Assembly (NCBI RefSeq): GCF_000003605.2
Contig: NW_003153745.1
Location: 35,526-76,908, forward strand
DNA length: 41,383 nt
DNA from: Saccoglossus kowalevskii
Lineage: Eukaryota > Hemichordata > Enteropneusta > Harrimaniidae
Direction of reading: 5' to 3'
The position numbers were made by a program, and so were the translations under genes. The notes under the pieces are model-generated. The model made no database searches. It was not told where the DNA came from and saw nothing but the letters and a program-made list of their open reading frames with translations. The stretch's first letter is position 1, and the number at the start of each line of letters is the position of its first letter. Shown piece after piece: positions 24,401 to 36,400 of this stretch.

Positions 24401-27400
24401 TCGTTCACGTTCGACATATTAAGTTAAAGCAAACAATTTTGCCGTCCTTTTGTTTTGTAATTTTGATTTAAGTTTTAGGTGTTTAAGTACGTTTTAAGAC
24501 AAATTTTAAACCAACAAAAACTGTTTCAATAATAGTTTATGATAAAACATTATTTCCAAAAAATATTATTCGTCAGAATTTTTCAATAATGTTGGACAAC
24601 CATGAGTACACTTCTTATAAATTTTATAATTGTTACCCAAATTTGTTCACCATAATCATGTAGACGCAAACGATATGTTGAGATAAGAATAAACCTTGTT
24701 ACATTGGAACCAAATGTTAAATGGCTCAAACTATTTGTATGCAAAATATAGTCCAGCGTTTTTTTTTCAATATTTTGTTAGTATTGATTTTAATCAATGT
24801 ATATATACTGAGTAGAAATTACTTTTTAATATGAGTACAAGGGTCATGATATTGTATGTATCATTGTATAAATTTATGATAATATTATAATATTAATGTA
24901 TCTAGCTGGAATAAATCGTTGGTCTCCCGTAAATTCATTACCAACTGTCTAGCTACTGTCTACATACACGTAACGTGAACATTCGAATATTTTACCGCAT
25001 AAATGTATATTTGGTATATAAAGGTAATTATATTACTTGAATAAGAAATACAAAAATAATTACAAAATTGAACTGCACGTCCCTTTAATAAATCCAGAGC
25101 AATAGTGATACCCATGGTCGATATTGAAACTGTGATTTGATATTTCTCGACCAAGAAGAAACTTGATCAACCACTACGCGTAAACGACTTTTTAAGTTTC
25201 TGCAATAAACGTCACCTGTCTTGCATCCTGATATTTGTAGGTGACAGACCCGTTGAAACTAAGTACCAATTACCGAAACAAGCCCGAATTCCGTAGGGAT
25301 GTCCTGTCCATACTTCCATTGGGGTCAGTGATCCAGATCATCGCAAGTAAGTATACAAGGAAATGCAGTGAACACTTAGTTGAAGAGTGGTGGGTGTGGG
25401 TTGGTTTCAGTTGTATAATTATACGTGTAATTGTCTCTGCATCAATAATGCAACTTATGTAAGTCGACTCTCTAAAACTAATAACTGCTTTTATCAATTC
25501 TCCATCGACGAATACGAGAGACATCTCAGTCTTCCGCTGTCTCTTTCACTCTGAAAATTGATCGATAAAAAGCGCTCACAGCGTATCCAATTTCGAATTG
25601 AAATCAACATTGTCATAAGAAGAAACCCGACTAGCAAATGACTGTATCTAATAATACATTTTCGACACGTTTTTTGTTATACTGTCATTCTCACAACTAA
25701 CTTTTCACTTCCCTGTTTGCGAAGAATATGTGGAAGGAATATATGTTGAACCCAGTTCGGTTCTATATATGTATATATAGTATTGAGTATTGAAATCGTC
25801 GTTATATCCGGCGTCTTTCTTAATATCTAGGTATTATTAATTCAGATGTATTAGAAGCCTATGTTGGTGATGGTAAGTTTTCTGCTTTCAGACGGTAAAT
25901 GAGAACGACGCACTTGGTGTCGGGTAACTCCATTCTCTCGATTATATTAACCATCTTCTCTTCCGCTAATCGGCTTTTATTCGGCAACAGGACCCCAATT
26001 TCAGGAATTTATGGCAGGCCGTGAAATAGCGTAATTGGACATTATATCCTGTCGCCTTTCAAAGAACGACCGAGTTTCCTAACTGATATGATGTACGTTT
26101 GGTTTAAAGAGGGAGTGAATCACGTTAATGCATGTACATATAGATGCATAGCAAGCCATTGACGAGGTCGAGTATGTGGCGAAATAAAATTAGTCGACTT
26201 TGCGATATACAATGTGTTTTCCTCACCATGGCTTTATTATTGAGGTCTCAATATCCACTGCTGCCATGGAAACGTATACAACACAAGGAAATAGTATCAT
26301 GATTGTTATCACGAGGCTTGTTACATGTTTGCCATGCACGGTCATGTTTATGTTACACGCCGAACCCGTTTTGTATGCTTTACCACGTATATGATTTATT
26401 GACACAAGACAAATAATTGAACTCTATTGTACGATAGTGTGAGCGTCACTAACTCAGAACATTCTTTGAAAAAAGTATAATATCGCAAAGTATCGGCAAT
26501 TGTCAGTTATTCTAGAAAGGTCTATCAAAATGGCAATTTCTTCCAAAATCAAGATGGCGTCGACAACTCGAAACACTGAGTATCTGTTTAATATTGTATT
26601 TGCTTTGCCTAATCTAATTTGGAAAAGAGTCGTGTAATTTCAGAATATAGTGGTCCTCTCCTGGTTCTAGTCTTTCTATCAGATGCTTCCATTCCATTCT
26701 ACTCTGTGCACTTCCATGCAAAATAAATATTTTTTTTTATTTCAATTGCAAAATGTTTCGTAAGATTGTTACTCGATCTGTGTTTGGTTTTCGGAAATTC
26801 AAATAGACCTTACTATTAATGCTGCAGCTATATCGTCTTATGTCCTTGGAATTGTCATCAAAAGGAATACAAATAAGTATTTCGAGTAGATTTGATGGTT
26901 AATTCTACTTTACGAAGACATCCGTTCACTCTAATATATATTATAAATATTGAGCAATACATCCCTCTTAGTTACACATACACTACTGAAGATGTTTCGT
27001 ACCAGTGTCAAGGTTGCCGTTGTAAATGGTAAACGTTTTTTTATTTAATCGATTTCAGATAAACTTCCAATCCACGCATCAAGGCTACCTAGATTGCTGA
27101 AATTACACACCATGTCTAAGTTCTTTCAAAACACAGACAGGTTGGTATACTCGTTGGATGTCTCTACTATTACTTTAGCGCTTAATTTATTTTCTTGTGA
27201 TTAATTAAACAATTAACGTTCGCACACGTGCTCACTGAATACAAGATATTTTTTACAGATTGAATTGTACATATAACTGGCACAAAATGAAATACTGCAA
27301 CGTATTTTTATGTTACACACTTATTATTGTCTCAAAACAGCATTTGAAGGGTTCTCATATCGAACGGAACGCGGCGCCGCGAACCCCGTCCTTTAAGGTG

Positions 27401-30400
27401 TCACATTTAAACAACTGTATTTGCAACGAAAACTGTTATCCCTTGGAAAATAAATACCTATTCGTATTCTGAAATTAAGTCTAATTAAATTAACTCGGAT
27501 GTGAATCTCCAGACAAGTCAATATTGACAGGTATACCTCTGTTACGTGCCGCAAGCTAGTATATCGTGTGTCGTTAACCTATTTCATTGATGTAGTTAGA
27601 TTCAATGACGCAATATCATCGATATATACGTCTAGTCAAATTAGACTTTGCGCCACAAATACGACCGGCGCTGCAAATCAATGGATATTACAGGCGTAAC
27701 TCCGAGATATTGCAAATAAAGTTTGGACTGGAATTCAATTGAGAAACTTTTATTCCAAGGAGTTGTCAAGAAATTATTTAATTTCATTGATTAATGTCGT
27801 TAATGGGGGTCGGCAAAGGGTATTGTCGTAAGCTGTAATCAATTGTTTTTATTTTCGTAATAATGTTATTTAAATAAATAAAAAAGTAAATTCGTAGACA
27901 TGGAAATAGTGTCAAATGTAATCAGCTACTTCATTCGTCCGTAATTTGTACAAAGATCTTATTAAAGCATTAAATGGTGTAATTCGTACGCAATTTCCAA
28001 TTTTGAATCATAAACACAAATTAATTAGAAATATGCTTTATCTGTAAAGTGTTAAAACCTAGTTTTTACTGTATATGAAACTTTCATTTTATTTCCTGTA
28101 AAAACGTAAAATGCATTTTTTTATTTCTTGTAACCTGTACCAGGTATCCCCCTTGCCCCTTCGTTACTGTACAGCCGACTGTAGTTCTCCCCCCCCCCAC
28201 CCACAAACAGTGTGGACAGATTTGTAATTTCGAAGAAACAAATTGCACGTCTACTTTGAAAACTAGTCGCTAAAATGTTCCCAGACACGATATGTTCACA
28301 ATACTTTTCATGAATAGTTTTCAATTTGCCGTTAACGTATTTGAAAAAAAACACACCTTACAAATTGAAATCACGCCGATTTGGATAAAGAGGGTTGAAT
28401 TGGTTAAAAGCTAGTAGACAATTTCTAACTCATCGTGTCTTTGTGATGAAATGTCTTTCTGATATAGATCAATTGACGGAGTATCAATCGAGAGATTACA
28501 ACCGACACGATTCGTGTGTTATACAACGGCGCCATGCCAGCTTTGCGCTGTCAAACGTATCTATTTCAATATAAATTCGTGTCTTTATTTCTTTCTTCCC
28601 GCAGTCGTACTAATAACCCAAACGCTGTTCGTGCTTTCAAGTTATCACTTTACCTTGGAGTAGTGATTCATTGGATAGGGTGTTTCTACTACATTGCTTC
28701 GGAGGTAAGAACTGAGTGGGCGACTGATTTCGCTGACTTACCTGATTCACATGAGGATTTTGAAAATACTTATACGAGTGTGCATGCCTGTGAGACTGTT
28801 TTACATTGAAAAAAAAAACTGTGAGTAAAGTTAAAATTTGATAAGCGCGTTTGGTTATGAAGTATCGTAAATGGAATATTGTTTTCCTGGTAGAACCGTT
28901 GCCATGTATGAATACAATGTTGAATACAATGATTAGAAAAACATGTAAAAATTACCTTAATACTCTCAGTATCTGCCGATCATATTAACATCATATCGAA
29001 GAATAAACACTAATTTAATAAACGATTATATCATTATTTTACCAAATTCCAAACACCTTCCGAAAAGCATGACGCAATAAAAACGAATCCCTGCATCGTT
29101 TTTTAAATATCACAATGAATGAATGAATGAATAAATCGAATAGATATTACAACGTAGTTGGTATGCATCAGTATCTTTTCGTATTCACCGATATTGAGGC
29201 GGCAGCTTAACTACAATCGCGTTGTATAAATACTATAGATACCGTCCTACTTATATTAATTAACATATTGTCCACTGCGACACTCAAGAATGGCAACGAC
29301 AATAATCATTTCTTTCTTGATTTCACAGTGAAATATTTTACATTTTTTTGTTCAATGGGTCCTGATTACTAATCCTTGTCCTTATATCGTGTTTCATTAC
29401 ACAGTACGAAGGCTTCGGTAGTAATGATTGGGTGTACCCCGCTGATAAAGGGCACCAGAACTTTCTTAGGTGAGAATGAGTTAAATTAGGATAAATGTTA
29501 ACTTGAATACGTGAATCCACACGGCTTCATCAGCTACATCCGTGACAAGGAAATAGAATTCGCGAATTCGTGCTGTTGAACTGCTTTCTCTTCAGAGCTA
29601 ATGCATATGAGTTAACTAATGTCTGTATTGTCTCTTTGCAGCAAATACATTCGCTCGTTTTATTGGTCATTGGTTACCTTGACGACAATAGGCGGGTCCG
29701 CCAATCCAGTAACAAACTTAGTAAGTGCGGCTTGACCGGTGATTTAATTCCGTTTATCAACCCTAATTATTTAATATGCATTTGGGTTTTAATACAAAGC
29801 AGCATCATAGACTTAGCGTGTTGATTGTAGTTCTTGATGATTACGTTTGCTAAATTGTACTTTTTTTATACCTGACATCGATTATGCTAATTGTTTACGT
29901 CACACGCGTAGAATTCTTGTGAGTCGAGGCATATATACAAAAACATAATTTGATACGTTGAAATAAAATGATGCTTTCTGATTGGTTGGACTATTTGATG
30001 TTCGGGCTGGGTAACCAATCAGGCACAATCAGTAACTTCGCATTTCTTACAAGCTTTATTATACATCCATTTTACCATATTAGAAAATGCGCATTACAAA
30101 ATATGGAATGAATACGCGGTATTTCCAAGGTGGTGGACCTTTTGAAAACGATTGGTTAACAAAGATGTATAGTAATAATTTTATTACGAGGATGCCGCGG
30201 AGTATTCACGAAGACAGTACGGCGGGAATACCGTACCGACGCGTAGCGGAGGTTGATGCGACTGCGCATGCGCACTGTCTGAGTATTCTCTTTATATACT
30301 CAATGACTAACGCGCTCGTTTAATACATCTGAGTCCGGATATTCAACTTTATATTACATATTTGACATCCCAACGTTCAAAAACTAAAAAAAAAAACTAT

Positions 30401-33400
30401 GTCTTTTACCTTATATTTAGGAATACATATTTACGGGAATCACCTTCCTAATAGGAGTCTTCGTATTCGCCGCCGTGGTGGGCAATGTCGGTGACGTCAT
30501 CAGCAATATGAACGCCGCGAGGGCGGAGTTTCAATCCAGGTATTAGCTATATTTTCTTCTGCCTCTTAATCTGTCCGAGACCAGACGCACTCAGTGACAT
30601 TGGGTACCGTTATAATTGTGACGGATGCTTATTCAAGGAAATGAATGAATTCCGAGTGCATGACGTTGCATTAAACTCTTATAAAACAAACAGTAATACA
30701 AATACATGATAATATGTATATTTTTTTCCCTTCAGAATGGATGCTATTAAATTTTACATGAACCACAGAAAGGTTCCCGAGTATTTACAGAAGAGGGTGA
30801 AAAAATGGTCTGACTATTCGTGGCACAGGTAATATTCGCTACGGTGATGAATCGATGCCCTTGGCGCCGTACACTGTGTATAGTTTACTAAGTAGCCTTA
30901 AAAGGTGTTGTTAGGAAATTCTATACTGAATTATTCTATTCTGCAGGCAATGTATGATGTACTATTAGACATATAATCTTCTAATAAGACGCTATCATCC
31001 CCAGTGCGTGGAGATTTGGAAATCTTCGGATTTCGTATTTACGTAGTATTATAAACAAAGTAAAATAAGACCTCAAGTGGACATTTTAGTAATCCATCGT
31101 GAAGGCATACTCATGACTCCATGTTTCTGGATAAGCTGAAATTATTGTCTGATCAAGTCGGACACATACATGGTTTTGTAATTTTCATAGGAAAGTGTTT
31201 GTAATATAAATGTGCGCATGGTGTTTATCAGTGTTCCTTCAAGGAGTTATTATTTGTTATCAGAGATTATACATCTTTACAAACGTTCCCATTACCAGAA
31301 ACATTTATCTTTAGTCGGGTATGGCATGTTGGACAGTCGTATACGTTCACTTGTATATGTTTACATACTTGCAATCTGATTTTGTCTGCGAATTTGCGTA
31401 CAAATACAAATTAGAGAGTCTTATTTAACACCTAATTTGATGTTATTAAAATAAATCGCATTTAAATGCGTTTCCTTGCGCGCAATGCACACCTCCACGC
31501 CGAGTACGCGTGTATATTTTCCTATCACAGTAACTGCAAAGTAGTCGCTGAACGCGGACGGGCTTGATGGCGGTAGTAAATTGTTGCTGTTACTACTCTA
31601 GTTAAAAATTATTTAGATATTTATTTTCGAGAATATTCAACTAACAATATGCCTTTACATGATTCGGGTTTTCAAACTGTGATTCCAAACGGGAGAGCAC
31701 TGTCTCTTAAGCTTTTGCATTTGCGTGGTTTCATATAGTTTCAATTTCTTGTTAGAACGCAGATGATAGACGAATCCAGTCTCCTCGAGATGCTTCCAGA
31801 AAGACTTCGAGCAGAAATTGCAATTCATGTTCACCTCGAGACCTTAAAGAAAGTGAGTTTTTTTAGTTGGCATTTAAATGAAATACAACACAGTCATACT
31901 AAATTAATATGTCACTTTCAGTTTGACTGGCGGGCAACCGAGTGTTAGATATACGGTTTCCACTTACATCCAAATGACTTACGTCGCCCATTTTGCTTTC
32001 AACATTACAGTCACTTATCTTTGTGTCAGCGGAGTAGCGAAGTGACATTATATTAATGTAAAGCGGTCGTGGTAATATTTATCGCATATTGCTTTTGGTG
32101 GGAGAGGTGTTCGAAAAAGAGTCCATTTATGGAGGCCTAATTTCAGTACATTATTACAGACACATTGGATTACAAGATTGCGTGATAGCCACTATATATC
32201 ATTGACATTGACATACACAAATAGAACACGGTTCAAAACAAAAAACACTCAGCGTCCTATATATTATCTGCCAAGATTGAATCTTATTATTATTTTATAT
32301 TACTAACAGCATAACTAGGCGTTCATTTCCCGAACTCGTTAGTTCGTGTAACAGCCAATGGCCCGTTTACACAGTGGCGGATCCAGTAAAATGTATTGGG
32401 GGGTCCAAGCTTCGCCTAAGATATACGGAGCGTAAATCGCAGAGAAGCTATGCGTAATCCAGATGATATGAATCGTCATGCGTTTGGGAGGGGCCATGCT
32501 CCCCCCTGGCCCCTTCTGGATCCGCCACTGCGTTTATACTATAAGATTGTCCACACTATTATCGAGATTTTCACAATTATTAAGTAATCATGGTAGTAAT
32601 TTTCTAAAGCCCGCAGAACTAAGCGATTATTGTGAGTGTACATCATGTAGAAATTTCCAGAACTAAGCCGTTAATGAGAATATCGGTAACTGTGACGTAC
32701 TGAAGTGCGCATCTGCTCACAGGGCGCATTGCCCTGCTCGTTTATTCGATTTCCCTATCTGTATTTTCGTAATAGTTGTAATGAAGAAAAACGACCCATC
32801 ATTAATTTATGCGACTATATGATGTATTCAATAAACTGTGTCATGTTTTACCACTTAAATATTCTAGGATTTATTTAATGATAATAATAACGTTCATATA
32901 TCAGGTGAATATATTCGAAGGATGTGAGCAGGGACTCCTCTGTGAGCTGGTTCTCAAGTTGAAATCTCAGATATACTCCCCCGGTGACTATATTTGCAAA
33001 ACTGGGGAAATAGGTAAGCAGAGTGTTCTGGTCGTGTACTCTCTTTTTGTTAACCTATGAGTGCGCTGTATATGTCCATCATTTGTTTGTTTGTGGGCGT
33101 GTGAGTTTGTTAAACGAATCGAGATGAATGAGCGTTGAGTTTTCAATTAAGATGTCTAGATGACGTTTGATATAACAGCTGGCACATCTGTGAATATTCC
33201 TTTTCATTTTTCACCTGGTTTGTGTGTTTCAACATACAAATGCCCAACCCTAGCAGTTTCGTATTGCGAGGTTGTAACCATGTTTTATATAACATTTAAT
33301 TTAAGTGACATTTTAGGTTTTTCTTATTTTTGATGTATAATATAGTGAAAACTCTTATCACTGTTTAAAGGTATCCGGGCAAGTGTGATTTCCCGTCGCA

Positions 33401-36400
33401 CAAGTCAGCTAGATAAGCTAGATTAAATGTGTGAACATCATATTGTTTACCAATGTTTCCCCAATATGAATGAGTTTTAATTACCCCATAAGGTGTAATT
33501 TCATGCTAATTCGAGCTTTTCGAGTCAATCTCAATACAAAATGCCGTGTGCAGTGAACCATAAGATCACTCTGTAGAAATCTCTGATTACTTACTCAAAT
33601 GCTTCATTGAATATGAAAAACAATTTATTGAAACAAACGAAGAACTACGTTACAAACAGGAATTCTAAATCTCATAGTCAAATAATGTGAGAATTGTTGT
33701 TTGTTTCAAATAAATTTAGAGGACTCGCCGTAACACACATGGCAAATGTCATATCGGGAAAACACAGACTTAGCTTCTGGAAACACGAATATGTATGAAT
33801 TCTGAGTGCGAGTGTGCATAACTGGTAATTCGATAACCCTTTTTATCTGTTATTTCGGTCTCGTGGTGAGTGTCTGCCCCAGTGCTTTCAAAGTCGACGC
33901 GTTCTGTTGTATCATTGTTCGAGTTCCCGATTATATGTAATACATTTTTCATTATTATTTGTTCATCTGTCATGTTTCACCAATGGGTGTTTCGTCTTTC
34001 ATTTTTGATATGTTCTTTGTAATTAATTTCATTTTATTTGTTGCCCAGGTCGTGAAATGTACATAATCAATCATGGAAAAGTAGAGGTACGTTAGCATCA
34101 GTTATTCTTGTTTTGCATTTCTTTTAATGACAGTGATGTGCGAGAAGTTTTGTTTTTAGTAAGCCTGTTTTTGTACCTAATGGTTTGTTTAACTATGTAA
34201 TTGGCAATTAAATTGTATAAGGGACTGAATACGAAGAAAGGCACCGTGTCTTGAATGTTGAGCAGATATGATATCTCGACTCGAGACATTAGTGATGACG
34301 ATCCACATCGATGCGTTTCGTGCAAATCAATTACTGCAACCTAGTTTGTGTAGTAGCAACGTAATCACCGCTTGTAGTCACTTGAAATGAAAATGTGAAA
34401 TGGGTAGATCTCGTCTTGATTAAATGGCGGTCACGCTTTCCTATTTTATTAGTCTGTTCTTGACATTTATACAACAAATTGTATGATAATGGGTAATATA
34501 TGAATTATTTATTCACTGGACAAATTATACAGTCTTCCACTTTCAACCGCGATCTTTTTCGAGTATATTCGAAGCGTCATCAGAACCGCGCATGCGCATA
34601 GGGAAGTCTCACACAAACAGCCAATGCTTACGTATTTATAGCAGACAGTTTACACAGATAGTTGCAATTCTGATGACATTGCTGTTTGGAGAATACCGTA
34701 AAAGGTTTTCCACTTTCTAATACTTCAAAGATCGTGTTGACCATTTTTTTTATCTCGAAAAATGTATGTAAAATGAATCTTAGATTGACACGAGAAATAA
34801 AGCTTTATATATTACGCGCATAAAAAATACATTTCATTTTTTTGGTGAGCGGCATTCTTTTGACAGCCGACACACGTGATATTGCCTTTAAAAACATATT
34901 TATGAAAAAATGTGATAAAGCAGGATATGACTGCAAATATTGTTTGCTCAATAGAGTCACTGGAAGTGGTGCAAACAATATATAACAGACACGTAGTAGT
35001 TTCCGGTCTTTCTTTCGTATTCACTGTTCTATTGCAAGCTAACAAACTTGAAGTCAGCGGCGGTTTTCTTTTATATTACTCACTCATTCTCGTATCAGAA
35101 CCATCGAAGTGTTCAGAAATCTTTGCGACATGTTTATGACCTGACTGCTATACTGATAAAGAGATCATTGTCTTACAAAATAAAAAGAACAAAAATGTAA
35201 TACTGAACACGCGGCAGCGGTTCTAAACGGTTCTGACTATGTACATCTGAATTCCTATACATTTAAGATTTCAGAATATATACTTATACATAATGTATTA
35301 ATTATAAACGGATTAATAATATATGTTCTCCTGTCAATTTCTTTAATTTCATTTATTGTTCATTTCTACAGAACTCTATAATGTTCCACGTAGTATTATA
35401 AAGTAATTACAGTTTAATTGACGTGAATGAATGAAGTTAATTAAAATGTAAAAAAAAAACACAGAATATTTGCAATTTATTATTAAAAGAAGCAATTTAC
35501 ACTGCTGGTACCGTTAGTATGTTGACTGTTTAGAACGTGTCACTGTAGTATTATGGCATACGCAATTGTGTGGTAACACACCTTTGCCGGAAATATATTT
35601 CCTGCCTTATATTTCATATTTACTGGATTTCTTTCAGGTAGTAATCACGGAGGAATCTACCGGGAGCAGGATGGTGATTGCTACAATGTCTGAAGGCAAT
35701 TACTTTGGGGAGATAAGTCTGTTGAAGCTTGACGCGGGATGCAATAAGTACGCACAATTAATTTCATTTCATTTCACAACTAATGTTTTATTCCAAGGCC
35801 TGCATGTCGATACAGTTAATGGCCCCTGAATCTATCTCAGAATTAATATATATGTTACGGCTTTGGTAATTGAATGTCCGTCGAGCGACCATAACTTTTA
35901 ATGACGACACAAATCATGCATTCGACATGAGCATTGACATATGCTATACCGACATGAAATGTGTCTGCTTTGTTCATGCCATGCTTCCAAACAAACGCAT
36001 GTTTATATTCGATATCAACTCAGACTGGTTTGACACTCACACACTGTATGATTCAATTTACATTCATTATAGTTGGATCGTTATTGGCAATTCATGTATT
36101 TTCAGCAAAGTGTTCATAGGCTGCAATACATGTGTCCTAGTAATCAATAAAACACACTTTTCACGCTCTACCAACTTGCAGAATTCAAGGAAGTGTAATT
36201 AAAGTGAGGCAAATGCAACGAGGGAATTGACACCAATTCATACTGAAATGTAGTATTGGCGTTAATAGTAATTCACTGTTACAACCCAATGAATTTTTTA
36301 GACACTCATAGAGGACCCCTAGATTGACACATCCAAGATTCTGCATTGTACGGTTGAATGTAATTCGATGAAACATAATACTAGTTGTCAATATGCGATA

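Noticed and set aside
30491-30500. CRE-like TGACGTCA in E10
   Set aside because: It encodes part of the conserved S6 (GDVIS), so it is explained by coding sequence.
32478-32666. 62-codon plus-strand ORF
   Set aside because: It begins inside the hAT-like MITE and runs into intron; no coding signal.
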